Source of the DNA: Diplosphaera chodatii | Taxonomy: Eukaryota > Chlorophyta > Trebouxiophyceae > Prasiolales > Stichococcaceae | Reading direction: 5' to 3' | Length of the DNA: 64,000 nt | Assembly (NCBI GenBank): GCA_032358165.1 | Contig: JAALGY010000041.1 | Span: 1,860,001-1,924,000 of the forward strand | In this document: positions 1 through 14,809 of the stretch, piece after piece | Layout of the letters: every line of letters starts with the position of its first letter | Position numbering within the stretch: position 1 is the stretch's first letter | Program-made: the position numbers and the translations under genes | Notes under the pieces: model-generated | Databases searched by the model: none | What the model saw: only the letters and a program-made list of their open reading frames with translations | Told to the model about the DNA's origin: nothing

Positions 1-76
1 TGCTAGTGGCCATCCGCCCGTGATGGGTCTGACTCCGTTCAAGCAGCCTTAGCTTGGCGCTGCGGCTGACCAATCC

Positions 77-1439
77 ATGGTCAGCCCCTTTGTGGACTAC
101 CAGACGCTGGAGGTCAGGTTTCAGGCGGCATTGCCGTTCGCGAAGCACCTGTCCCTCAAACCGCACAGCAGCCGCAAGGACGATCTGCCGGCGGGGCGCA
201 CCCTGTTTGTCGCCGGCATTCCCCTGACCGTTTCCGCAAACGACCTGGTGGAGCTTTTCTCCGCCTTCGGCAACGTCAGCAGCCTAGCTGTGCACCCCTC
301 GAAGGTGGGATGACTTGCTAGTCATCCATGAGTCTGTCACCTCTCACTTGCAATGCGCCGGCTGCCGCCGCAACGCATGGTGCGTCTGCATTGTACGTAG
401 TACAGCTGCTCATTTTGACAGTTTCTGGCGGCGACCTGACACCGGAAGTGCTCGCGTCTCTGCAGACCACCTGCATCCTGGTGTTCGAAGAAGAGCCAGC
501 TTGCAAGGCAGCGCTCACGGCGGCGGCCGGCAATACCGTGTTGGAGCTGACGCCAGCTGAGCCGGAGGGCCCCATCGGCCTGAAGTCCTGGGTCACAGCA
601 CACAAGGTGGGCACGTTACTCCGGCAAGATGAGTCCAATTTGGACCATATAGCTGCGCCAGTCGATGCCACTGGCTACACTAGGTGGGTGACATTGTTTG
701 CGGCAGGAAGCACAAAGTACATGGCTTCACCTACAGCCAGGTTGCCATGGTCTGCAAGGACAGGATGTGCGCATGCAGGCTCGCTTCCCAGGCAACCAGG
801 TGCTGCAGCGGGAGCTGGACAGCTGGGTGGCAGAGCACGAAGCAGCCGCAGAGCGGAAGCGCAAGGCTGCTGAGGCTGTGGCAGAGGATGGCTGGACGGT
901 TGTCAAGCGCTCGAGGGTACACCTTCGCCTGGCATGCATCTGTCTGCCTTGATCTGGCAAAGCTTCAGCTCCAGTGGCATGCAATAGCGTCAGTGAATGG
1001 TCAATGACATCATCAAAGAGTCCAAGAGTCCAAGAGTCCAAGTGTGTGAGTGCTGCTTCTCATGCGGTGCATCAGGGGCGGCACAAGACCACAGATGAGG
1101 ACGGCACAGCAGTGGGCGGCGTGGCCGCTGCTGCAGCAGCAGACATCGGTGCCCGTGCCAAGCCGCAGGTGAAAGCGACAGCATGCCTCACCAAGTACAG
1201 CGTGCGCACCCATGATGCACGCCCATGTACGGTACAGGACAAGCTGGATTCAGATAGTGCCAAGACGCTATGTGCAGTTATAAACTGCGAAACATATACT
1301 GCAGGCGCCTTCCAACTTCTACCGGTTTCAGCAGCGTGAGCGGCGGCGTGATGAGCTGTTTGCACTTCGAGAGCAGTTTGAGGCAGATAAACGGAAAATT
1401 CAGGAGCTGAAAGCTATGCGGCGCTTCAGGCCAATGTAG
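77..1439 (+). CDS. RRP7: RRP7-like ribosomal RNA-processing protein
   Basis: Small-subunit processome factor of the RRP7 family, which acts in the nucleolus in 18S rRNA maturation. Five exons join in phase 0: 77-304, 406-606, 779-916, 1076-1168, 1305-1439, giving 264 residues, close to human RRP7A (280). The first exon holds the RRM-like start (GRTLFVAGIPLTVSANDLVE). The third holds the charged helix ending DGWTVVKRSR. The last exon has the family's hallmark tail, RRRDELFALREQFEADKRKI then RRFRPM at the stop. The ATG at 77 is the first usable one, but the window begins just upstream, so an earlier exon cannot be excluded. Intron 3 contains a short tandem repeat. A TGTAA poly(A)-type signal follows the stop by 36 bases. 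Exon 2's start is the least certain boundary. Confidence 0.88.
1018..1042. repeat. Ten-base tandem repeat in RRP7 intron 3
   Basis: gagtccaa recurs with a 10-base period (agagtccaagagtccaagag), about two and a half copies, non-coding. Confidence 0.8.
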
Positions 1440-1863
1440 CATGAGAGAGTGGTATGTTTCCGGGGCTCAGGAGGCTGTAACTGTTGTGGTTTTGACCGGT
1501 GTGTTGGACTGCTGCACTAGCTCGCATACTACATCTCAGCTCAACCCTAGATAACCTTCAAGGAGGGAACGCTCCAGCAACATCACCTGATCTGCATCAG
1601 GCTCTCGAACGTTGATGGAAGTTATGACTCAGCTAGCAGTCTACACAAACCCAGCAAGCCAAAAGTGCAGGCCAGCAACATCTCAGGCCCATAATGAGTC
1701 CAGGCCTGCTGATGCGCTGCCCTGCTTGCGCCCTTTGTTCGGTCAGCAAAACTGGTGTGTGCTTCCTCATGCCGTCGAACCGGGGATGAGCTGCTCCATC
1801 CTGTCCTGCTCCATTTGGTCCAGCATTATCTTCCCTGCAGCATGGGAGGCGGAGCACCCATCC
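1440..1863. other. Convergent 3' spacer, RRP7 / DAHP synthase
   Basis: 424 bases between two stop codons. It should hold both 3' UTRs. Apart from TGTAA at 1476 I see no gene or repeat. Confidence 0.5.
1476..1480 (+). terminator. Possible TGTAA poly(A) signal of RRP7
   Basis: TGTAA is the usual green-algal poly(A) signal. It lies 36 bases after the RRP7 stop. Position and motif are seen; use is inferred. Confidence 0.4.
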
Positions 1864-5259
<3,396 letters not shown>

Positions 5260-5777
5260 GGACGCACCGCCAAGCCGCAGTGCGAGCAGTCCTGAGGATC
5301 CCAGATGCTCACCTAGATGCAAGACAACCTTGACATCGCATTGATTCGCTGCAGGCTGGCATGCTATAATGTGTTCGATCCGCCGGCGCGTTCGCGGGAA
5401 CTGATACGTGTTGCTGACTCGATGGCAACACCCGCCAAATTGCCGCTTAGACCCTAGCCCGCACCGCCTCTTCACTGAGCCGACACAAGAGCGTGCGCTC
5501 CTTTGAGTGCTGGAGCGTCAGCCTCAGCCCCGTGGCGTGCAGAGGAGCTGCAGCAAGGGGCCCGCGAGGGAACCAGGTCCGCAGCAGCCCCATGCGGTGG
5601 CAGTGTGATGCCATCCCCACTGTGCCTGCACTGCTGGATGGCTGGACGCAAACGGGAATCGGCTATGCCTTGTGTCGACAACGCTACATGGTAACTTGGC
5701 CGCCGCCATGGCGCCCTATCAATGCTGATGGCTGGTACTGAGACCAGCTGGATGCCATGCCGCATGCAGGCAGCGTC
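5260..5777. promoter_or_regulatory. Divergent promoter region, DAHP synthase / eL29
   Basis: 518 bases between the start codons of two divergent genes. Both promoters and 5' UTRs must lie here. Open frames across it on the minus strand show no family features. I see no clear TATA element. Confidence 0.5.
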
Positions 5778-6099
5778 ATGGCGAAGAGCAAGAACCACAC
5801 GGCGCACAACCAGACGTACAAGGCGCACCGGCACAGCATCAAGAAGCCGAAGAAGAGCAAGTACTCGTCACGCAAGGGGGTGAGCATTCAAATGCAGCTT
5901 CTTGGGTGGTGGCCCAGTCTGCCGCATTGTGCTGCAGCAGGCGTCTGCCGTCGTGTGTTGGGATCCGCGGCAAATGATGTCGCAGAGCTGCAAGCTCGCA
6001 CATCCTCACGCCTCGCAAATTCTGCCCTTGCAGATGGATCCCAAGTTCCTGCGGAACCAGCGGTATGCAAAGAAGCACACCACGGTCCAGGCGGAATAG
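5778..6099 (+). CDS. RPL29: 60S ribosomal protein eL29
   Basis: Large-subunit cytosolic ribosomal protein eL29 (formerly L29e). Exon 1 (5778-5879) encodes MAKSKNHTAHNQTYKAHRHS and then the basic IKKPKKSKYSSRKG. A GTGAGC donor opens an intron of 154 bases, and exon 2 (6034-6099) encodes MDPKFLRNQRYAKKHTTVQA E and the stop. The 55-residue product matches the family's short length and its near-invariant HTAHNQ, KKP and MDPKFLRNQRYA blocks. The extremely basic composition fits rRNA binding. Exon junction and start are unambiguous. It is expected to be strongly expressed. A TGTAA lies 161 bases past the stop. Confidence 0.97.
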
Positions 6100-6493
6100 G
6101 GGAGACGCCATTGAGTGGCTGTTCCAATGAACCGGCGGGTCGCGACCAGGTCCAGCTGCCAGCGGCCTGCGATGTAGCAGCTTGGAGTGTCTGTCAAGAC
6201 ACTGTGCAGTGGTGCAGCGTTGAGCCTGACTTGGGCAATGGATACTCAGGAGCAGGCGCTGTAAATGTGTTAGTGGCTGTGTCTTCATCTCACACATGTC
6301 CACATGCCAAGCAGGACTTGGAAGGCTCTCAAGGCGACAGCATTCAAGCCGCTGCACCAACAAAGTGTGTTGAGCGACCTTGCTCCTTGTTGCTTGACTG
6401 GTTTCTGCTGCATCAAAGGCCTTGTGGGGCAGGCTGCTGGACTGGCAGCGACTCATCTGCTCCACCCCAACCCTGCATCCGCTAGCTGACCGG
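6100..6493. other. Convergent 3' spacer, eL29 / PH protein
   Basis: 394 bases between two stops. Only the TGTAA at 6260 stands out. Confidence 0.5.
6260..6264 (+). terminator. Possible TGTAA poly(A) signal of eL29
   Basis: TGTAA, 161 bases after the eL29 stop and before the convergent PH-protein gene. Use is inferred. Confidence 0.35.
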
Positions 6494-8027
6494 CTACAGC
6501 GTTCTGGCGTGCTGAGCTGAACCATCAGCTTTGATGAACAAGCTGCCGTCTCTGACATGTTTTGCCCCTACAAATAGCTGCGGGTATGTATCTTGATTAG
6601 TTACTGGTGCTGCTGCAGTGTCAGATTGACATGTTGTGCCATGGGCGTCATTAGGCGCAGCTGTGTTGCCTGCATCCTCTGGCTCTGGTGCTGGCGGTGC
6701 TGCGTGTGGCGTCAATGGCGGGTCCGACAGTTTGCCAGCTGCTGGCGTTGCTGGCGGACCGTCCTCCGCTTCTGTACTGTACGCCTGACCACACGATTCT
6801 GCTGCCGGCAGAGCAAACTGCTGTGTGCAGGTTGCCGTAGGCAGAGCCCAGCACTGCACACTGTCTGCATTCGTGTCTTGCTCCTGCTCTGACGCTGCCG
6901 GCAGCTCCTGTGATGCATGGCGGTCTGCCGACGAGAGTGCGCCTATGCCCTGTGGTTGTCACCATGCCAGAATCATACCAACGCTCGTGCATTGCAGCGC
7001 GTCAGTAAAGCAGCAACGCACAGCAACAGCAGCCATAGCCAGGGCTGCATGACATTGGCACTGGTGTGCTGATCAGGATTCTGGCACTGCACCCAGTGCA
7101 TGCAACCATGCATGTGGCTTTCACCAGCTGCAGGGGGCGAAAGGCAGCAGCTGCCATGCGGGACAGCGACCGGCTCAGGCGGCCACCCTTGCTGTATGCC
7201 GCAATTTGACGCTCCACCGGCGACTGCGATGCTGTCGTCAGGGCCGACATCCACGCGGCCTGCATACCGAGCACTCGATATGAGTTCATATTGAGATATT
7301 GAGAAAGTTCATATTGAACTTTGTAGTATAGCTGTGCTTGGAGTAGTTGTAAACATGACAGGTGTTGCTGCACACCAGCTGCTGGTGCAGTTCATGACCT
7401 GGCCTGAAGGCACAAGCTGCTAGTCTTGAGGTGACACAGCTAAGGGTCCCGACGACACACACCTGCAGCTCAGCAGTAGCAGCGGACAGGGTGTACTTCC
7501 TGACACCGCGGCTCCTGTCGGCCAGCGGCGGCAGGACCAGCACGAAGGGGTTGCGCCAGGCGTCAGCGGGACGAGAGATGTCTTTGCGGTTGATTGCGGA
7601 CCCCGCCATCGACAGCGTCTTCTGGTGCTCGGGGGTCCCGGCTACTCGACACAGGTGCAACGTGTTGCCCTGTAACCCCGGACGCCAATTGGTTTCACAC
7701 TGTTTGTCTTCTGTTTGGGGTGAACTGTCTTGACATCGGCCTAAATACTGAGCAGTCACATCACGCATGTTGCTCTGTGGCATCGAGCGAGGAACAGTCG
7801 CCGAGGATGGTCACCTTCAGAACAGCATGTTGCGGTCGCCACTTGCGGCGCAAGCCAAAGAATCCAACTGCAGTGACACAGATGTAGCAATAAAGCACTC
7901 GAAAGTTGTAACAGGGTGCAGAGCAAGGTTGTGTCGTTAAAAGGCTGCTGCAACAGCTAGGTCGATGAAGTCAACGAAGGCACACGAGTGTGTGAGCACC
8001 TCGGAGTAACTCAAGCTCGCCCTCCAT
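6494..8027 (-). CDS. PH-domain protein, 278 aa
   Basis: Pleckstrin-homology domain protein, probably a phosphoinositide- or membrane-binding adaptor; no partner can be named. Five exons join in frame: 8027-8000, 7867-7815, 7669-7463, 7259-7125 and 6907-6494. Residues about 1-110 form the PH domain: MEGELELLR, then GFFGLRRKWRPQHAVLK (strands 1-2), the variable loop, ADAWRNPFVLVL, RGVRKYTLSAATAELQ and the closing helix AAWMSALTTAS with its invariant Trp. Next comes a Ser/Arg-rich linker (GGRLSRSLSR). The last exon is a long Pro/Ala/Glu-rich disordered tail ending DGSAQHARTL. The basic pair in the first loop (RRKWR) would suit lipid binding. Family assignment beyond PH is not possible. Confidence 0.82.
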
Positions 8028-8684
8028 AGTCGCGGGAAGCGCCCGGTCCAAAGGATCCACTTTCGTCTCTATTCGAAGCCGTTCGACAATGTGACGCTTC
8101 CGATGAAGGAGCTGCACCTCCCCGTGGTCTGATCGGATCGGATCGCAGACACCACCTTGCGACTCTCAGCAAGCGCGCGGGTGCCTTTGTCCACGCGACG
8201 AATTAAAAAGAAGGCATAAATAATAGCAAATATCCGTGTATAGTTACGAGCAGCTCGCTGTCGACAGCGTCGCGCAGTACGGTCATGTTGCTCGTGACAG
8301 GGGGCAAGGATGGAGTCCCAGTTGGACTCTTTTGGTGCACCGACAAGAACACCAATGCAGACAGCGAGGTGTCTGTGACACCGTTGTATCTACGAAACAT
8401 ACTCGAGGCTGCAATGGGACACCAGCTGGGCGAAACTGACTCCTTTGCGCTTGGGCTGCGCAACACGTGACGATCATGGCAAGCCGTGCATCTATCGACC
8501 AGAAGGTCCGGCATCGAAGGGTCGGTAAGCGATGCAGCCCACTAGCATGTGAGTGCAATTGTGACCATGCCTTAACGAGCAGCCTGCCTTGTGTCGGGGC
8601 GGCCATGTGCCACAGGAGCGAGGCGCCAGACGCAAGGGATAACCAGAGGTCATGCCGCTGCAACCTGGGGCCTCACCTTGCGGG
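8028..8684. promoter_or_regulatory. Spacer upstream of the PH-protein gene
   Basis: 657 bases between the PH-protein start and the stop of the helical-protein gene, both on the minus strand. It holds the 3' UTR of one and the promoter of the other. Frames of 60-126 codons here have no recognisable content. Confidence 0.45.
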
Positions 8685-10010
8685 TCAGTCTGGCGTCACC
8701 AGCAGCTGCGAGACAGCCTCATCGTTGATGTACGGCACCAGGCGCCACAGCGTGGCGTACGTCTCCAGCTCAGCTGGCGGCGTTTCCAGGCCGACCTCGC
8801 CAACGACCAGCCGCTGCACAGGCACCAAGAGCTCAGTGTCTTTTCAGCAAGGTGGTCAGGGATGCCGTTGTCAGCCCCAGCAGGTCGGCAATTGCAGCCA
8901 GTGCAGGCTGCTAAAGCACGCATTGGCTGTGCCGACGAGAGGGGTGCAGTCGATGTGCGGCCGTGAGCATCTATGCAGGCAAGCACACCATCATGACGTG
9001 CTCGCGCTCCACGGAGTCGGTGATGCTGGCGACCAGCAGTGCTGCACTCCGCAAAGCATCCTCGGCTGGCGTGCGCACCTCAGTATCGATCAGGGCTGAC
9101 ACTGCAGCCTGCAGCTGGCATTGCACGTCCAGTTGTAGTGCATACTTTGGGCCCCTCGAGTGCTGCCACCTGGGCTGCATCATGCAACTGTATCTCTGCA
9201 CGGCAAAGGATCTTCCTGTAGCATGTATCAACATGGACGAGACAGTGCAGACTCATACCTCCTCCATATTTGCTGCCGCAGCTTGCAGCCTGGTGAGCAG
9301 GCCGTCACATGCCGTCAGTGAGGTGTGCAGCTGCTGCAGCGCCTGATCGATCTGCTCTGGAACCGTCGCCCTTGACTTGAGTGCAGGCACTCGCCCCCTG
9401 TTCGCAATGTAGCTGGCAAGAGCACCTGAACCAGCCTGCGCAAGCAGCATGAGCATGCATATCGATGGCATTCACCATGTAAGGCAGCAAGTGCAGGAGG
9501 AACGCTTCGTCCGGTCAACACGTGTGCAAAACGGTTGGCTGCACCTGTGATGCAATTCGCTGCCAGAACTTGGCACTGCCTGGCAGCACCGGCGCTTGCT
9601 CCAGCTGCCCAAGCAGGCCTTGCAGTGCTGCCAGCGCAACCCCGCCCTGTGCTCTGTGCGTCTGCCACTCCTGCAGAAGGGAAGCCTGGCAGTTCAATTA
9701 GTCGCTGGTGTCCGAACTTGCTGGTCAGTTGATCGCACGCTGCATTGCCCCGGAGCAGCGCCTCTGCATGGTAGGCAGGATGGCTGCTGCGATCGTGCCG
9801 GAAGAGGGACTATCATCGCTGACACATTCTGTCCTGCTCCTCAGGTCGACAGGATTTATGCAATGGCGTGTGTCATATGAACACCCACCGCACCTTTAGT
9901 GCTGCAGCAAATGCAGTCTGCGCTGCTGACATGTGTGTGACCGCCATCAACAGGCGTAGCAAACAGCTCGCTGCACCAGATCGCTACATACGCGTTCCAT
10001 CTCCTCTCAT
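8685..10010 (-). CDS. Unrecognised alpha-helical protein
   Basis: I do not recognise the family. Four exons join in phase 0 at the 3' side: 9670-9545, 9435-9259, 9114-8989, 8831-8685. They encode ALQGLLGQLEQAPVLPGSAK, VPEQIDQALQQLHTSLTACD then GLLTRLQAAAANMEE, ALRSAALLVASITDSVEREH, and the end ETYATLWRLVPYINDEAVSQ. All are Leu/Ala-rich amphipathic helices with no membrane segment, as in tethering-complex, BAR or microtubule-complex subunits. Two likely 5' exons (10010-9992 and 9970-9894) encode MRGDGTP and LLRLLMAVTHMSAAQTAFAA. The piece between 9893 and 9671 was not solved: an open frame there (RHDRSSHPAYHAEALLRGN) does not join in phase. Start is therefore tentative. Confidence 0.6.
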
Positions 10011-10393
10011 TGCAGTGTCAGTTCTGATGGCAGCACAGACAGGCACATATTGCTGCGGTAGGTAAAGGGGTCCCTCGTCATGACACTTGCGCACACCCCA
10101 AGCTCAACATGCCTTGGTTTGCCTGATAGCATTTGCAGCATTGCAATTTCCGCAGGTGACAGCAGCCTAAAATAGATCACCTGCAGCCTGTTTCGCCTGC
10201 ATTTGCCCGGGTCGAGTTGACTATAGCTTGCACAGCAAGCTTTGTGGCATGTTGATCTGTTGACTTGCCCACTGACAACATCTTCCTTTTGCCGTCGACG
10301 ACACGCCTGTATGCAACAAATAAGCCCTAGACACCAGGTAGAGACGCTGCACATTGCCCCCCGCGTCTTGGGCTCCTAGTTACCCAAATCATC
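10011..10393. promoter_or_regulatory. Divergent promoter region, helical protein / MCRS1-like
   Basis: 383 bases between two proposed start codons. A minus-strand open frame crosses it but has no family features. Both promoters are expected here. Confidence 0.4.
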
Positions 10394-12996
10394 ATGAAGG
10401 GCGCGGTGAAGCGATCGTCTGGTGCGCTGCGATCACCTTTTGTCCTCCTGCCTGACATTTTCCGCACCACGTTCAACTCCTGTGCGATCACTGACGTGTT
10501 CTTGACAAATCGCAGCGGAGCTCGGCCCGCCGCCGGCTGAGGGTAACAAGCGCCGCAAACGCAGCAGGTATGCCACAGCTGTACATTGCTGGTCTGGCCC
10601 GGCCGCCGACCTTGCCACTGCATCCTCCGCATGGAATGCACCCGAAGACTGGATGTTCATGGGACGCAGGTCTGCAGAGCCGCAGCCGCCTACAGCTACT
10701 TACGAGAAGGCCCAGGCAGCAAATGATGACACAACAGACGCCGCCGCGCGTGACAGCAAGCCAATGGCGCAGCTGGTGGAACTGTTCCGCGACGAAGACG
10801 TCGCACAGCTGGCGTCGGAGTACCCGCTGGAGGCCGCAGTCGCCATCGCCCATCGCACAAGGTCAGCACTGGGACAAATCCCCATCAACTTTACGAACGC
10901 CGGGGCTCTGGGCGCTGCATGCCACCGTGGTTCGACAGCGCTGAATCGCCTGATCAATGAGCGCAACCTGTGCCATGGCATGTGCAGGTCCGCATCAGCG
11001 CAAGGGGAGGGCGGGGCCACGCCGCGCTCGGGCAGCGCCAGGCGGGAGGGCAGCCTGCTGCCGGGGCGGCCGGGGGGCGCTGCAGTGCTGACGGAGGAGG
11101 AGCTCCTGTCGCAGCGCTGCAGGGCGCTGCACCAGCTGTACCGCCTGTACAAGGCAAGCTTCGAGCCAGCAACCCAGCAATCGCATGACTCGTCGACACC
11201 TCGGCGCAGGCTTGACTTGGCCAGATATGCACCTGGTGCACGGCCTGCAGCACACGAGCACACGGCTGCTCGTCCAGACGCCTCTCAAGCCTGCCTGATC
11301 AACTCTGACTCTCGTCTCGGCTCAGTGTTTTTAGATGGCAGACCAATACAGAAGGTGATCTGAGGTGCGGTGCCTGCAGAGGGAGTATTGGGCGTTGATG
11401 GAGGAGTTGCGGACACGCCACCAGCAGTTCTGCGCAGCTGGCGGCACTGCCCTCAGGTCGCCAGGTTCGTATGTGTGGCTCATGCAACCAAGGCCCAGAC
11501 GCCCAGCTTCTGACAGTCCACCAGCTACCAGGGTGCTGTGACACGCAACATGCCTGCACAGCAGGAGTCAGGACCTCATCTCCTTAGTTTGCGTGTCTTG
11601 ATCAGAAGAGTACGTCTGCTGTCTGCAGCAGCTGGGAGCGCCATGGCGGACTCTGATGAGGAGCTAAGCGTGCGGGACCTCTTCCGGCGCTGGGAGCGGG
11701 CAGCCGGGCTGAAGCTGGACTCCTCGGGCAGGGCCGTAGGAAAAGCAGATGGCAGCCAGTCGAAGGGTCAGACTCGGCGAAGGAAGCATGTTCGTGGGGA
11801 GGACAGCAGCGCAGCAGTGGCAGCAGGGGATGCGGCTGCTGTAGGAGACAGGCAGGGGGATGAGGCGATGAACGAAGGCAGCGACCAGGTCAGCATGTGT
11901 GCTGCTGACATGGGACGGTGCAGCCGACCTCTCTGCTGCTTGAGTGAACTCCGCAAGATAATGTGGCATGACATCAACTGGTTGCTGACGCACCATGCAG
12001 CACGCGGCAGCCTCCTGATGCCCGTGCAGGAGTGCCCAGGCCTGTCGGATGTGGAGGAAGTCATACTGCAGCAGGATCCCTATGGCCCCGCAAGGGACAC
12101 CTCGGCGCTGCTGCGCGGGTATGGCGGGTTCCGCGTGCGGCTGCCGCGCTTGGGTGAGTGGCGCTGTTCCCGATCAGTGTGCGCTTGTCGAGTGTGTCAT
12201 GTGCTGCTGTGGCCTCGGAGTCTCGTGCAACACCATCATCAATCATGTGATGCTGCAGGTCGGCTTGAGGAATGCGCCTCAGCTGCATTCGGGCGCGACA
12301 TGGATGCGAAGGCAGCACTGGCAGCGCTGATGGGGCCAGCCTCGCGCTTCCTTCTACACCGCACCACCGTGATCCTGGGCCGGGGCGGGCCTGCCAACGT
12401 GCGTCTGTCAGATGCAGCCGCGCTGCTGACTTTGCATGCACATGTGCACCCCTGCAGAACTTTCTCATTGCACAGTGTGGCTTCGCAGTATGGCCCTCAG
12501 CACGGCTTGCTGATTACACTGATTGGTGTGTTCATCGAGACGTGCTGCTCAATCTGCTGCCAGCAGCAGGTGGACGTTGATATGTCCCTTGAGGGTGATG
12601 CCCGCAAGGTGTCGCGGCGGGCCGCCAGCATCGTGCTGCATGCCGATGGCGCCTTTAGCCTGCGCTGCCTTGGCCGCCGCCTGGTAAGCGTGCTTGAGCT
12701 AGTACATCTGATTGACTGCTAGTCGGCTGGCTGTATGTGTCAGTGTCGTCAGAAGCTTGCTGCAATTCAACCCATGACTCCCAGATGTACTGCAACTGCC
12801 CACTTCAGTCACTGAGGTGACAAGCGCACATGTGCAGGTACGTGTAAATGGGCGAGACGTTCTACCTGGCAACTCAGCACCGTTGCCTCATCTGAGTCTT
12901 CTAGAAGCTGGTCGCGTGCGACTGCTGTTTGCGGTGAACCCTGGTGCTGTACGCCGCATTGTGCGCCGCTCTCGGGCCATCACTCTGGAGGCATGA
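10394..12996 (+). CDS. MCRS1: MCRS1-like FHA-domain protein
   Basis: Homolog of microspherule protein 1, an FHA-domain subunit of INO80 and NSL chromatin complexes in animals, with FHA homologs in plants. Ten exons join in frame (10394-10421, 10516-10567, 10670-10861, 10988-11153, 11380-11464, 11632-11888, 12030-12153, 12259-12398, 12570-12683, 12838-12996), giving 438 residues. The start holds a basic nuclear-localisation-like GNKRRKRSR. Mid-protein has a coiled coil (LHQLYRLYK joined to REYWALMEELRTRHQQF). Before the FHA is the diagnostic CPGLSDVEEVIL, as in plant homologs. The FHA itself runs FLLHRTTVILGRG, VDVDMSLEGDARKVSRRAAS, GAFSLRCLGRR and VRVNGRDVLPGNSAPLPHLS, keeping the phosphothreonine-site arginine and SRR. 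Intron 4 uses a GC donor. No classical N-terminal MCRS domain is obvious. Confidence 0.85.
11154..11379 (+). other. GC-AG intron in the MCRS1-like gene
   Basis: The exon ends tacaag and the intron opens gcaagc, a good GC-donor match (AAG/GCAAG). It ends cctgcag. Joining keeps frame and makes a continuous coiled coil, LYRLYK to REYWALMEE. No GT donor nearby does so. Confidence 0.7.
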
Positions 12997-13484
12997 TGGT
13001 GATTGCTGTGGCAGTGGCGTGCTATCGTCTGCCAGGCATAGTATGCTGGCAGCCAGCATGTTTTAGCAGCTGCACACATATGCCACCTGCGATGGGCCAG
13101 GCGCTGTGAACCTGCACGCTGTTGGTCGGATTCAACAGCTGACATGAAAGGCTTAGCGCCCGCTCCAGAAGCTATTGGAGTATCTTATGTGCTGGTCGGA
13201 AACATTCGGCGGGCTTGTCATACGGGGTCATCCATGTATCAAAGCCTTGTCACACGGGCACTGATGATGCAGCAACGTCCTATTGCTGCCTAAACTCTGC
13301 CTCAGATGTGTTCAACTCGTTACCCCTATCACTTAGATCTCGAATTAGGACCAAAATGACTGTACACAAATGGTCAATCACATCAGAAAAGAATGGGAGT
13401 GTCAATGAATGAATGTTCAGACATCTAATCAAGGCAGCCCTGCAGATATCACAGCAGACATGCTCCTCACATGGTGGCCGCTGA
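12997..13484. other. Convergent 3' spacer, MCRS1-like / O-methyltransferase
   Basis: 488 bases between two stops. The part from about 13180 to 13440 is clearly more A+T-rich than its surroundings. It contains an open frame with an RT-tail-like peptide (DVFNSLPLSLRSR), discussed in the findings. No gene is called. Confidence 0.45.
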
Positions 13485-14809
13485 TCACCGCTTCCTCACA
13501 ACCGTGATGCCATCCGAGTTGCTCAGCATGCAGACGTCAACCCTGCACCCAGCAGGATCCAAACGTCTTCCAGTCCAGCACTAGGACGTCACTGAACATG
13601 TGTCCGTTGACGTGACGTCAAGCAGTTGCGCATGAAGCCAGTACCTGTCGTCCTGTATGATCTTGGCATTGAGCTCGCGGATCGCATTGGTATCCTCATC
13701 CTGGATGCTGTCATCAGCGACCTTGCCGCTCCATAGCACATTGTCCACCTGCGCAGCATGAGCGTGTTCAGGGCGCCATACTGCCGACAAAGACCATGTC
13801 TGGTCTGGGAGGTCCATCCTCGGACCAGGATCAAGCATTTGCAAGGTTAAATGGCCAATGGACGCACCGCAATGACGCCGCCAGGCCGCAGCAGTCGCAG
13901 CAGCAGCTCGTAGTACTGGCCATAGGCAGGTTTGTCAGCGTCAATGAATGCTAGATCCACGGTGCGTTCCTTTCCGTCCTGCAGGGCATGGGCGTACCAC
14001 GATAAGGCAAGCAGCAGGTATGTGCAATGTTGGAACGCACCGTCCAAAGTTACCTTCGTGCACCAAATGCTTGGAGTGGAGCTCTGGCAATTGCCTGCAC
14101 GTTTCATTGGACACCATCACCTCGAGCATGGCTTCTAGGGTCTGTGCTGCAGGGGCGATGCGCAGATCAATCCTGTCGGCAACGCCTGCGGCCTCCCAGT
14201 GTGGCTGCCCTGCAGGATCAACATGAAATCAGCTCGGAGGGCACGTCGTCGCAGTACCAAGGGTCGTCGCAGCGGTGACGTGTTGATCTGTGAAACACAT
14301 GCGCAGATGCAGCACCCAAGCATAGCCTCACCTATCGATGTGTAGTCCCTAGACACATCGCATGCGATGAGCTGCCCATCTGGCGGCAATGTTAACGCCA
14401 TGCCGAGGGTAGCGTACCCAGTGAAGACACCTACTTCAATGATACGCTTGGCGTTGGTCAGCCGCGCCAGCATCTGCAGGATTGGAATGCTGTCTTGTGG
14501 CGAGCACATGCCCAGCCGTGGATGCTGCATGGTCACCTACGCAGACAAAGCAACGATCATTACATGACGAAACGCGTTTGGTGCTCGAACGCCCAATCAG
14601 ACCCAGGTTCTGTCTCGTGCCACATGCTCATGAGGGCGGCGCAGACGCTTCCGCTGCACAGGAAGATTGCGTAGTGATGATGTAGGTTGCACCTCCTGCA
14701 GTTTAGTGAGGTGTGGGTTGTCTCGTAGGCTGTGCTGCACCATATACTCCCACACTGGTCCACCTCGCTTGGAAGTGGCAATGCGCTTGCCCTCCGCATT
14801 GTCTGCCAT
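13485..14809 (-). CDS. SAM-dependent O-methyltransferase, CCoAOMT type
   Basis: Class I, cation-dependent O-methyltransferase of the caffeoyl-CoA/catechol family (Methyltransf_3), transferring methyl from S-adenosylmethionine to a vicinal hydroxyl. Six exons join in frame: 14809-14693, 14536-14332, 14209-14121, 13978-13868, 13748-13645, 13542-13485, giving 227 residues, the usual length. Visible motifs are the SAM-binding [18 protein letters not shown], the acidic [10 protein letters not shown], the [18 protein letters not shown] block, the metal site [20 protein letters not shown], then [10 protein letters not shown] and the end [14 protein letters not shown]. All catalytic pieces are present. 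The substrate cannot be told from sequence; chlorophytes lack lignin, so a monolignol role is unlikely. An in-frame upstream extension exists but ATG 14809 gives the normal N-terminus. Confidence 0.93.

Noticed and set aside
10327..10641. 104-codon minus-strand frame across the MCRS1-like start
   Set aside because: Antisense to plus-strand exons that join perfectly into the FHA gene.
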